From the NCBI GenBank assembly GCA_000310025.1, contig FN649733.1:2402964-2466963 (forward strand): 64,000 nt of DNA. Direction: 5' to 3'. Each line of letters starts with the position of its first letter. Positions within the stretch are counted from its first letter, which is position 1. Source of the DNA: Ectocarpus siliculosus. Taxonomy: Eukaryota; Sar; Phaeophyceae; Ectocarpales; Ectocarpaceae. Positions 24,341-37,300 of the stretch are shown here, in pieces. Below the pieces are notes generated by a model, which did no database searches, was not told the origin of the DNA, and was given only the letters and a program-made list of their open reading frames with translations. Made by a program: the position numbers and the translations under genes.

Positions 24341-25351
24341 GACAGCACTCTTTTAACGTTGGCAGACAATCTCCAGAGCTGCTGTCGGGGGGATAACAAA
24401 AGACGGATAACTTGTCCACGTTTTTGAATGTGTAGACGATGAAGACGACCAACGTCGATTAATTGCATGTCGGTGATCGTGCTGCCATCTGCTGCACGTC
24501 TCCACCTACGCCTTGTCCTGCGGCTGATTGTGCTGCTGTGGTTCGCGTTGTGCGGATGCCAGACCACACAAAAACAAAAGCGGTCATCTCGAAAGAGATA
24601 TCTAGAGTGCACAACTACCGTGGATAGACAACGAAGGGGAACAATGGCGCAACATATCAGAAACCCCATGCTATCGATATCTCCTGCTCATGTTCATTGT
24701 TGCGATGGACGTCACGCAAACACGGCGGTATCTGCTGCGTGCGGTGTGTAGACTACTCTGGCCAAGTGTCAGGGAGTCTCAGGGACAGAAAATACAAAAA
24801 GGCGGCAACCAAAATACACTGTCATCTCCATGCATACGCCTCACGGCATGCGTTTCTCGCACCTTACGTTGGCCAAAAACTTATCCAAGGCTAGTGGAAG
24901 CTCTCGAGATGTGTGTGAGAGTCAGTGCCTCGCGCTGAAGACTGGAGGATCCTGGTCGGAGTCGTCAGCAGTCAGCAGCGGCAGAAGGGGGCTCGCAGAT
25001 TGGACAATATGGAGTTCGAACTTGCCGCATTGGCGTTTTGTATTGGTCGGCGGCGCCGCAACCGAGAAGAGGAACTCTGCACACCTCGGGACTCGGGACT
25101 CGGGATCTCGGGATGCCGATATGCGGCGGGTCTCCTATCGAAGTATTCCCCGTTCGCCCGAGTCTAGAGCATTAAGAGAGGAGCGCGCAAGGTTCGCCGC
25201 CGCTCTTCCCGCGTTGACCACAACAATACTCTTCCTTCAACGGCAACAACGTCTCCGGGCCTGCTTCTACCCACTCCACCTGAAGCACACCAGGCACCAC
25301 CGAGCACCACCTGCTACTAGCCACACCTGCCGCCCCCTGAACACCAGGATC

Positions 25352-28300
25352 ATGTCGAACAAGCGAGTCAAGATCGATGTGGAGAGCAAGGTGTGCATGC
25401 GGCAGAGACTACGTTGAAAGAAATGATGGGTTCCTGTGTGCCACAGAGATCCTCCATGCCCACGCACCCCAGGGTGTGAGTGTTGTGTGGAGCGTGGGTT
25501 ACGTGGCACACCTCGTGGCACACCTTGTTGTTGCAGTTGTAACGGGCCGTCACCTATTGTACATGCTGTACGCGTCGATGTACAGCAGCAGCAGTGTTGA
25601 TCACCAAGGTCCATCCCCAACCCCAACAGCAGCAGTCGGTGGGATTCACAGCATTACGAAGGCCATGCAGACAAGCACAAGGCTCTCTCTGTGTCGTGAA
25701 GTGGTACGGCGGTGCGTAGTCGTGGCAAAGCTGTGGTTTCTGAGAATACAGAAAATGCGCATGATGCAGCAGCGGCGGTGTCGGCGCCCTCTGGTTGGCT
25801 ACTGCCTCTATCTCCGGGGTAAAAGTATGTAGATAGAAACCCATCGCTAAACCCACAGAAGTGGTTGTGATGCACGTTTCACTATGAGCGGAGCAGCAGT
25901 ACGGGATTGGACGTACTGCTGCATGTGTGCGTTTCCAAGAAGCATCCTCAATCTGCGCTGGTACAAGAACAGCAGAACCAACCGTGGATACACCAACGGG
26001 AACCATTCGCGGAACGCGCAACCCGTCCGTGTTTTGATAATATCCTCGTGTTGGCAGGATAATTTAGTTTCAATTACAAGGTCCACCTGCTGCAGCACAT
26101 GTGGAGCCAGTCTTCCCACGTACCCATCGATCCCACCAGTAGCGCCGAAGGCGATTTGATACATGTACGTTTGTCCATTTCTCTCTGTGGTACCACATGC
26201 TTGCGGTCGACTCGGAGTTGGTAGCTGTCTGCCGAAACCGAACACCCGGTCGGTGTGTTTGTAGATGCAGATCTTTCGGCTTTGTACCGATGTCATGCCG
26301 ATGAGCCGCGGATGAGTTGCTTTTGCCGTTGAGCGGGTCATTTGAACTCTGGAAAGATCGGAGTACAGCAGCTGGTACAACTTCTCAGATGTCCATAGTT
26401 CTGCCGCATGAATACAGCGGTGTACTCGTCAATTATCATGTACCGTTACCCTGGTAGCAGTGTCTTTTAGTATAGATGCAATCACGGAGAGAATGCCCGA
26501 TCGAGATAATACCCCAGTGGATGTGTTGAAGGAAATCTTATTTGCAGTGAATGGGCAGGGAAGCCTGCTGGAACGGTGGGCTTGACGTTGATGAATCTGC
26601 GTAAGCCTCCACACTTTAACCTATGCCAACCGAACAAGGGCGGTGGCACACTTGCTGCTGCTGGGTTGGGTGTGACGTGTCGTGTGAAAACGCTTCCAAC
26701 GACAAATAACTATTCCGGGGAAGCCACGATATGTGGTGCCTGGTATGAATGCTTGGATGGTGGTGAAAACTGTTCGTTTTCCGCCTGGTTTCATGCATGC
26801 GCACACATTATGATGTTTTCGTCGACTTCGCTGAGCTCACACGTGCACCGCCCTCTCGCCTTGAAGGCAGGGCGGTGATCTGGCGTTTCCCACACGCTTA
26901 CTTTGAGCAACACCGGTGTTGCGTGACATAGGAAACATGCGTAAAGCAGAAAGAATCTCCGCCAATTCATTCTCACGTGCCGTGTGCTTGCTACATGTGC
27001 ATACCCGTAGGTAACATGACGCAAGATATCAGTCCTCTTTCAAAGCTCTACAGCAGTAGTAGTTCTCCACAGCAGGGTAGAGTGGCGGTGCCGAAAATTG
27101 TGGCGTTGGAGCCATCTCATCTCGTCGAGAGTTTTCCGAAGACGTGTCGTTTGATGTAATGTATCCTGTTCGTCATGGAGTAATCGAGGTTTGAAAATAG
27201 GTCCAGGGGGTGTGCTATGTTACGTCACCAACGGTGCGTACGTGGCTCAGCGTGAGCTATCCGAGAATATCCATACAATCAAAAGACTATCTACAGTATA
27301 CCCTTTCGAGATAATACCATAGTAGAAGGGAGATGTGTTGGAGTCTTTGCAGCGAGCTATGTTTTGTTCACACCACCCTATTCCCCTTCGTACATGTACT
27401 GGGTCTTTGCAAGTGAGCTATGTTTTGTTCACACCAACCCTATTCCCCGTCGTACATGTACTTGTTTCTTCTCGTTCGTCCAGGCGATCGACACCGTCCG
27501 GGTGCTGGCCGCGGACATCGTGCAGAAGTCCATGTCCGGCCACCCGGGCGCGCCCATGGGCTGCGCTCCCATGGCCCACGTGTTGTTCACCAAGGTGAGA
27601 ATGTCCTCCACGCTATGATATGTATGGGGACAGCAGTGTCACGCGTAGCATGCCGGTACCCTTGGTCAGGTCTACGGACACCACCCACACGCAAGTCGAC
27701 ATGTTCCCTGTCTACGTTTGCCCTCGAGTTGTCCCCAACGCTGATATTGATCATGGCTTCCGTGTGGCGTCCCGTCTGACCCACCAACGAATCGCGTCAG
27801 TTCATGAACTTCTCGCCATCCAACCCGGACTGGCTGGGGCGAGACCGGTTCGTGCTGTCCAACGGGCACGCCTGCGCCCTGCAGTACATCATGCTGCACC
27901 TGTGCGGGTGAGAATTGTTGTTGTTGTTGTTGTTGTTGTCTTCACATTAGAGTGAAAGGGTTACAACTGCGAGGGAAGTTTTAACTCTTTCAAGTTTCCC
28001 CTTGAAACCCCCCACACCATTTGTTTTTGGCCAGCCGAGAGTTGATTTTATGCCAATTCCGAAGTTTTGTCAACCCCTGTGCTAGTTTCCCGTATTTCTT
28101 CTACCACGGTCTTCTGGCTCGCATGCTTGCTAGCTTTAACCGCTACTGGTGCGTGTTCGTCCCCATCTGTTGTGGTGTGCGATGTACACTAGAGCTTTTT
28201 TCTGGACCCATCTGATAGAATATATCTCTTTGTATTTTTCGCAGCCGGAAATGTTCCTGCTTTCTGACTCCGAGTGGTTTCGCTCGTCGAAAGCCACACC

Positions 28301-31300
28301 CAAAACAGCCCAGTCTCATCAGGGGCAAAAAACTTTTGTGATGATTAGTCCCCGTACATGCATGTTCTGACTATAACCTGTTGGCAATGACTGCACATTG
28401 TCATGAAGAAAAAGGCCCGGGGTCCCTCCAGGCTGGACTCCATATCAGAGAGCGTATACAACTTGCTTCAACATGTTGCCCCTTCGTTTTTTTTTTTCTT
28501 TCTGTTTTTCTCTAATCATCGTCTTCGTCGGAATACGGCCAGGTACGGCGTCACGATGGACGACCTGAAGAGCTTCAGGCAGCTGGACTCCCTGACCCCC
28601 GGCCACCCGGAGAATTTCGTCACCCCCGGGGTGGAGGTGTCCACGGGGCCCCTCGGACAGGGCATTTCCAACGCCGTCGGGATGGCCATCGCCGAGAGGC
28701 ACCTCGCAGCCACCTTCAACAAGCCCGATTTCCAGGTACTATTGAAACACTCGAAGCGTTTGCAGATACGTTCGGCAGCTTGAGGCGGTGCCGTTGCGTA
28801 TGAAAAGCAAAGATCCGAAGGATGGGTTGTTGAGGACGGAGCCTTTGTTTTTTCCTCACCTCTCGTGCTTCTCTTGTTGGTTGCTGTAGTCGTTATCGGC
28901 GTCGCATCGTTTCTGTGGTATTCTATGTGTCCTTGCTCTACGCGACGTCGGAGGACTGCTATTACATGGTAAAAAGCACCACCATATGGTAAACCGTTCG
29001 ATTTGTGGCGTTGTTGAAAGTTGTGCGGTAAGTGTTGTCCGGTGGGGGCGGTGGGGAAAGGCCTTTTGGCTACACCGACCGTGTTCTCGCTTCACACTGC
29101 CCTCGTGGACGACGGATGTGCCACCGTACCAGCGCGCGAGACAAGCATTTGCGATTGTCTAGTTCTCGTGTACCATGTGTTTATACCACGCTGCCTTTCA
29201 ACGTAGCCCTGCTGTAAATAAGATTATGCTCTCTCTCTCTCTCTCTCTCAACGTTGCTGCTGCTTGTGCCGCATCTGTGGCATCACACGCCAACCTTTCA
29301 CGACGGAACACCAGGTGGTGGACAACTACACCTACGTGATCTGCGGCGACGGGTGCCTTCAGGAGGGAGTCTCCTCGGAGGCGTGTTCGCTGGGGGGACA
29401 CCTGGGCCTGGGCAGGCTCATCGTGCTCTACGATGACAACTCGGTGCGTTCGTCGTAGGCGATGTTTTTTTTTTTTATTCTCAACAACAGGCGCGGATTT
29501 ATGGTTTGCGGTTTTATTTTTGTGCTTGGGAAAAGAAAGAAGCGAAAGCCGTGCGCTCGAGAGAGGCACCTGGGTAGAAATGGCAAGAAATGTCGGGGTT
29601 CCGCAGTTTTGTTTTGTTGCAACACCTATGCCGGTGCCTTTCGCTCGTCGTGGTCATGCACGTGTTGGGTTGCGAAGCCGCACTCTTTTTCCAGTCGTCG
29701 TAGGGAGATTCCCGCCACAGTCCCAATTTACCCCGCCCTCCCCCCCCCTCTTCCTCCCACCGCCTGGCGCTGCCATGGGCGCTGCCGCGGCACTGCGCTG
29801 CAGATCACCATCGACGGGGACACCGCGATTTCCTTCACGGAAGACGTCGTCAAGAGGTGAGTGAGGGCAGGTCTTTTGGTCCAACACATGTGCATGTGCG
29901 GTATCCTCTTGTCGTACATGGAACTGCAGACAGCATTACGATATGCCTTCGAAACTACATATGGCACCATTGGTGATTGGTGATGGAAACAGCACGCAGA
30001 CCGCTGTTAGGAGGGGACGTGTTTGTGTTGGACGAAGAGCTTAGCGTTGTCGGCGCATGTTGAGAAAACGCAACGGTGGTCTGTTGCTCCGTTCTTGTTC
30101 CGCCGCTATCCACAGAGTAGCTTCCGAGTTAAATCGTCGTGGCAGTGAGAATGCTGTCGCTGTCATTTTTGCTGTGTGAACGTTGCTGGTGTTATCCACC
30201 TAGTGTGCCGTAAGAGGCGGAGAGATGGCATCCCCCCTAGACCGATTTTCGATGTCGATCGCTCCACAACCATTATTGTACCGTACCGTATACCGTACCG
30301 TGGTATTCCGTAAGAGGCGGAGGGATGGCATACTCCTAGACCGATTTTCAATGTCGATCGCTCCACAACCAAGGGGGTGCGGAAAGAGCCAGATACGTCG
30401 ATGGAAAGCCCTCAACGAGATGTTTCCAAGCCACAGTTTTTGTTGTTGGAACAATGTTGGTTGTGTGGAGTATTCGAGCTGTGAAAGCCTGTCTACATGG
30501 GGTGCCATCTCTCCGCCTCTTGCGGTAGTTGGCGTAGGTTGCCGGTGTTTTCCGCCTAGTGTAGTTGCTGGCGCTGGTGCTGTGGGTGACGCTGCGGCTT
30601 GTATGCCCTGCTGCTGCCTCTGCTGTGCAGGTTCGAGGCGTACGGGTGGCACACCCAGGTGGTCGCGGACGGCACCAACACGGCGGCCATCATGGAGGCC
30701 GTGGAAAACGCTAAGCAGGAGACGGGGAGACCCTCCATCATCAAGACCAAGACCATCATCGGCCACGGCAGCAAGAAGCAGGTAGGTATTTCGTTGCCCC
30801 TGCCGCCTCGTCAGAGTAGAGGTCTTGGGACACCCGTTTGCAAAATGAAAACCTCCGTAATGGAAAAAAACATCAAGGTCGTTTTTGTTTCGTGACTTGA
30901 TGTTTTCATGTATACTTTTGTAGCCCATCACAACGTTTGGCACCACACAGCAGTAGTCGGTGTCGATTGTGCGTGATGGGAATCATGAACAAGTTTAATC
31001 TCGTCCGAAAACAACGGTGTCTCGTCCGAATACCAAGGCGTTGTGCTGACTCCCGAGTGATTGAACTGCTGTCGGTGCGAAACAGGGGCTGGAGACGACG
31101 CACGGAGCCCCCCTGGGAGCGGATGATGTCGCCCACGTCAAGACCACGTGAGTTTCGTTGAAAATGGGCTTCGGAACCGACGGTCCGCCACGCGGGGCGG
31201 ATTCTGGAGTTGTTCGGGTCATGCAGGAAACGATCGCTTGTCCGTAAAACATGTATGGTGGCTGCCGGAACGAGGGGAAATGGCACGGGAGTGTCCCGTC

Positions 31301-34300
31301 CTCTATTGCTTTTTGACAGGAAAGGAAGGGAGAAAGAGCGTTTTTTGTCTTGGTGGTGTTTGTTCTTAGCATGGAGCCCACACGGCCGTGCCTCGGCTCC
31401 CTAGTGATGCGCAGACAAACTCTACATCAGACGACAAGTGCTGGCCAGCAACGATTTCTACGCCTCCCCACCCCACCACGGCCTTCAATCCCCCCCCGCC
31501 CCCCTCATTCAAAATTTAGGTTCGGTTTTGATCCTTCCGAGAGCTTTGTCGTTCCGGAGGAAGTGAGCAAGTTCTACGCGGGGTTGCAGGAAGAGAGCGC
31601 CAAGAAGGAGAAGGAGTACGACGTGCTCTTCGCCGCCTACGAGGTGGGACTGGGTTTCGTATTGAGTAGCATTTTTTGTCTCCACCGTCTCTGTGGTGGG
31701 ATTAGGTTTCGTAAAAGAGTAGTGGCTTTTCTCTTCGCCGCCTACGAGATGGGATAGAGCAGGTGGGAATGAGTTTCGTATAGAGTAGTGTCTTCTCTTT
31801 TGTGTCCTTTGCCGAGGTGTATTGACAGATTGCACTTCAATGTTGCTTCGAGTGCGCCGAACAGCAGCAGCGTGTGTTCGGGTAAATTTACACTTTTCCC
31901 GACACATGGCGCCAATCTTAGCTCGGTCTACGTCGGCTTTGCCAACCATCACCCTTTCTTTGCCCCCCCCCCCCCACCCCCAAAATCCCAAAACCCCTTA
32001 TTTTAAAAGGAAATNNNNNNNNNNNNNNNNNNNNNNNNNNNNNNNNNNNNNNNNNNNNNNNNNNNNNNNNNNNNNNNNNNNNNNNNNNNNNNNNNNNNNN
32101 NNNNNNNNNNNNNNTGTTTTTTAAAAAAAATAGGGGTTTTTTTTTTCCCCCCCCCCAAGAAGGGTTAAACCGGGGGGGAAAGATTTTTTTTAAAAAAAGT
32201 TTTTTTTTTTTTTTCCCCTTTCCCGGGGGTTTTTGACAAATTCCCCTTAAATTTTTTTTTTGGGGGCCCCAAACCCCCCCAGGGGGTTTTTGGGAAAATT
32301 TACATTTTTCCCCCCCCAGGGGCCCATTTTTATTTGGTTTTTTTTGGGTTTTCCCAACCCTCCCCCTTTTTTTCCCCCCCCCCCCCCCCCCCCCCAGTCC
32401 AAGTACCCCGACCTAGCAAAGGAGCTGAAGCGCCGCATGTCGGGAGAGCTCCCCGAGGGGTGGAAGGACAAACTTCCCAAGTTCGTTCCGGAGGTACAGT
32501 AGTACGTCTTTTTCCAGTTTCGGCGGTGCCGTGTGTGTGTTGTAAATAGCATCCACCACTGCTGTATCCGGCTGACCAACGAAAAGACGCCGTTCTAAAC
32601 AACGAGAAGACGCCGGGCTCCGTGCAGCGGTTATAAAACCATATGTAACACGCCACTAACAAGGCCGTGATCTGGGACTCCGTTTGTGTGTCTTTGTGTG
32701 TTGTGTTGTGGTAGTAGTATCGACGGTGCTAACCGGCTGACCAAGGAGAATACGTCAAGCTCCGTGCGGCTGAAAATAGGAAATGCTTCTACACAACCGT
32801 GATCTGGGACCCCGCGAGGGGGTATTATCGGGGAGGCTAAGCTACCTCCGGAGCCGTGTGTGTGTGTATATTTGCATCGACCGCGCAAACCGTCTGACTG
32901 ATGAAAACACATCAGTCGCATAGAGGGACCAATAAACGCGTGTGCTTGAGCTCGTGCCGTCATTGCTTTCGCTACCTGCGAGAGTTCTCCCGAGCGAGAT
33001 TCTGTGGCCACCCCTTCATCGGTAAACCCTTTTCGAAACAGCGCTGGACAGGTGATCTGCCTTGTAAGTGATGCCGTGTTTGGGCCACTCCCGTGCTCTC
33101 TGCTGGTTGTTGTCGTTTCTATTGTTGCCAGGACAAGGCGCAGGGGACGCGGAAGTACTCCCACATGGTGATCAACGCCCTGACCGACACCATACCGGAG
33201 CTCATGGGCGGATCCGCTGACCTCACGGGGTCCAACAACACCGACTTCAAGTGAGCTGCATATGCGTAGACAAAGTCGCATGCACATGGTGCCTTGTGTG
33301 TCTTCCTGAGGAAAGTCGGAACGGCTAGCTTCATCTTTCATGATCGCATAGCATTTTTCGTCGAGAGATATGTACGCGAAGGTCGCGGCTGTCGTTGCTG
33401 CCATTTGCCTCTTTTTTTGTGTGTTCCGTGATTGTAGATTTCACAAGAAGTTTGGCGAGTTGCGCTGTGGCGGAAACGTCGATTGAGATGTTCTTCTGCT
33501 CCTGACTTCCTACTACTGTATCAGACTGCCAGTTTTTTTCCCTTGCGCTGCAGGTGTGCAGGAGAACTGTTCCGACCTTTTTTTGAGAGTTACAGCAGTA
33601 GCTGGTGGTCAGGCGAAGTTCTATTGTTGAAAACAAAAAAAAAGGTAAGAGAAAATGGTGCACGCGTTTCACGTTCCGCGGCATGCCAGCGTGTGTGCGT
33701 CGAACGCGGCGGACATAATGCGGCTACCGAGCTACAGCGCTGCCTCAAACCCGAGGGGGAGCTGAAGCAGCTCAAGCCGCCAAGCTTCTGCTTCGCCTGC
33801 TTGTAAGCTCTTCCTCGGGCTTGAGGCGGTCTGGTGGCCCGGTTAGCGCATTCTGTCCTCCGCGTTCAACACACGCTGGCAGGCCGCGGAGCGTGTACGT
33901 GTCCGCCATTTTCTCACCTCGTTCCGAGCGCCAGAAGTCGTGTAGTTCATCGACGCCAATTAGGACGCAGGCTTCCCTTGGAGGCGTTTTAAGCATGTCT
34001 GATTTTTCCAAATCTTCTACAAGTACTTCCAACAAATTTGGAAGTGAGTAAGGCCCAAAAAGATTGGAAGCTTCCAATTTTTTCGAGAAAGTGTCCATTT
34101 TTTTTTTCGTCGGACTCGCTTTGCAAAACGTTCCAAAAAAATTGGAAAATATGCGCTCTGTTTGAAACGCCCCTTAGATGGAGGCCCAGATCGTAGTATT
34201 CCCTACCCACTTTACCGGGGGGCTGGCCGTTTTCTTTTCTTGGGAATTCGGCGAGGAGAAGGTCTCGGAATAGAGAGAGAGTGGCACCGAAGGGAAAAGG

Positions 34301-37300
34301 GTATAGGGAAGTCCGAAGACCTCCCACTCCCCATCTCGTGTCTATCCATAGCACGGTGAACGAAGAGCAACACTCCGCTCAGATCGTATCTTGCCCTACT
34401 CTTTGTTGTGCACCAATGGTGACAACACTGCCTACACATTGTCCTCTACAATAAATTGTATTGGGGAGTTTTTTTTTGGGGGGGGGGGGATTTTCGAGAG
34501 GGCATGCATGTCCAACGGTTCATTGAAACAATTTTTGCCGCTTTTTCTTTTTCATGGGGCGTATGCATGACCATCGCTCGAATTGTCCTCTTGCTGCCGT
34601 ATTCGCACGGCAATTCATGCACCTTGTCTAGTGAGGAGCCGCGATCACGCACATCGGCATACATATTTGTACGAGTATTGCTTAACCCTACACATGGTGA
34701 GAACGAGGTCCGTTCGACGTTAAATTAGTCGAAAAGCTTAAATACATAATCCCAAAAGTAAAACCTGTCTTGCAAAAACACTTGCGACGTAACAAGCGTA
34801 ATTTCTCTTCTGTTTTTTTTGTTCTAGCCCAAGTTTTTTTCCCATTCGACCCCCCGGTTGTTTTAGTAATCAATGTGAGGGAGCTTTCACCTCGTTTGTT
34901 TGTTTTTTTTTCAGGTCTGGGGTCTTCCAGAAGGATGCCTACGAGGGCCGCCAGATGCGGTTCGGCGTGAGGGAGCACGGCATGTCCTCGGTTATGAACG
35001 GCATGTTCGCGTACGGCGGCATGCGACCCTTCGGCGCGACCTTCCTCAACTTCATCACCTACGCCTGGGGAGGGGTGCGACTCAGGTACTACTGCTGCTT
35101 TACTGGTGTTGCACATACGCTCATCATGTGTCTTTTCTGTCGGTTTCGGTCCACCTTTCAAGCTACTGGCACCAAAGACGGACGTCTGTGGTTGCTTGTT
35201 ATAGACGGCAGCGTTGGTAGGAACAGGTGACACGTGTGTGTGTGTGTGTTCCCATCTGCCTGGCACCGGTCTACGCACCTTTCGGCGTACGGTACGTACG
35301 TTTTGACGTATGCTATCAATTCTTGGTAGCAGGAGGAAGGTTACACATGAGATTTTTATTTTTTTAATTGCCCCACACTTCCTCCTGCGGTGCTTGCCTT
35401 AGCTATACGAAGTAAATAGTTTTTATCGCGAAAAGGGTTCAGTCGCCCCTTACCATGGTTGATCACCAAGTGTGTACTCGCGAAGTTAGTCGTTTTCCAC
35501 TCAAACTTTGTTGGTTGTTTGCAACAGCAGTCTTCATATTTTGAGAAAAAGAAGGTCTGGTCACTGCTCAGTGATTCTTTTTTTTTACGAAAACGCTTTC
35601 GCACCGGTCCAACTCACGCGGACGCCTTCCATGGTCAAATTTGCATTACATTGAAGTACTATACATTTTTTTCGCTCTATAGGGAATCGAACCCACAACC
35701 TTGTTCAATGAAGTAGATGCATACGCGCATACGAACCCCTTTATGTGGAGGTTGAACCACTGAACTATCGGTAAAAAAGGCCGTCGACGAAGAGATTCGA
35801 ACTCTCGCGGGCATAGCCCAACGGCTTAGCAGGCCGTCACCTTAACCACTCGGCCACGTCGACTTGTTGATGCAAACCAGACATGCTCCCTACTATTTAG
35901 AGAGTGACCATTTCCGCGAACGGTGTTGTACGTCCTCAGTGGCTTAACCACTAGAACACTGGTAAAAAAAAGAACGTCGACGAAGAGATTCGAACTCTCG
36001 CGGGCATAGCCCAACGGCTTAGCAGGCCGTCACCTTAACCACTCGGCCACGTCGACTTATGCTGCTCGACTCCAACCATGCCCCCCTACTATTTAGCGAG
36101 TGATTACTTCCGCGAGCCGTATGCACATGTAACATCCAGTCCTTGACCACTAGATTATGGTAAAAAGAGAGATCGTCGACGAAGAGATTCGAACTCTCGC
36201 GGGCATAGCCCAACGGCTTAGCAGGCCGTCACCTTAACCACTCGGCCACGTCGACTTGTTGATGTAGACCAGATATGCTCCCGTACTATTTAGAGAGTGA
36301 CCATTTCCGCGAACGGTGTTACATCCTCAGTGGCTTAACCACTAGAACACTGGTAAAAAAAGAACGTCGACGAAGAGATTCGAACTCTCGCGGGCATAGC
36401 CCAACGGCTTAGCAGGCCGTCACCTTAACCACTCGGCCACGTCGACTTGTCGTATGGCACCGATCATGCCCCCCTACTATGTACCGAGTGAATATGTTCG
36501 CGAGGTATGCATACGTCCTCAGCTCCACCACCGACTGGGCTAAACACGCCTAATTAATGTCCAGGACAAGAAAATCCTACGGAGACACGCGATTTTTTTC
36601 GACTTTTTTTTTTCTTTTTTTTTCGCGCACAACCTTTCCCCCGTGAAATATAATCAAGTTGCCTGCCCTGTTCGTGCCTAGTTGGTTACGGTTGCAGACG
36701 GGGGGTTTTATTTTTTGTTTTTCTTGAGCCTGGTATCACCAGATTTAACCCACACTATTTGCTTGTAAACAAAAAATTCTGTGTCCTGATCGGACATACG
36801 CACATATATATACCTCCCCGCGCGCAAAAAAAACTCCGCTGTAACTTGTATGGCTCCGCTCGCGATAATAATAATAATAAAAGAAACATTTCGGCTTGAC
36901 GGAAATCAAACGGCAGCGCTCTGTCCAAGTTTGGTGTGGTGTACGTGATGACCCACGACTCTATCGGTCTCGGCGAGGACGGGCCTACCCACCAGCCCGT
37001 GGAGGTCATGGAGCTCCTCCGGTCCACCCCTAACATGATGGCCTTCCGCCCGGCCGACGGGAACGAGGTATGTATGTTCTTCTTAGGTTCTTTTATTCCT
37101 TTGTCCGAGGGGAACGAGGTATCTTCTTTGGTTCTTTGGTCCACCCCTAACATGATGGCCTTCCGCCCGGCCGACGGGAACGAGGTATGTATGTTCTTCT
37201 TAGGTTCTTTTATTCCTTTGTCCGAGGGGAACGAGGTATCTTCTTTGGTTCTTTGGTCCACCCCTAACATGATGGCCTTCCGCCCGGCAGACGGGAACGA

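Larger units (their letters stand above)
22571..25351. other. divergent intergenic region with a LINE remnant
   Basis: It separates the minus-strand Hsp70-like gene from the plus-strand transketolase and should contain both promoters. It holds the reverse-transcriptase relic at 23391-24340. The 25200-25351 part is an A/C-rich leader directly before the transketolase ATG. No other gene is supported. Confidence 0.5.

Noticed and set aside
25847-26380. Minus-strand open frame of 177 codons inside transketolase intron 1
   Set aside because: No recognisable motif, no splice context, no family resemblance; length is within chance for this composition.
30200-30946. Minus-strand open frame of 248 codons
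   Set aside because: Antisense of transketolase exon 7 and the intron 6 direct repeats; no protein signal.
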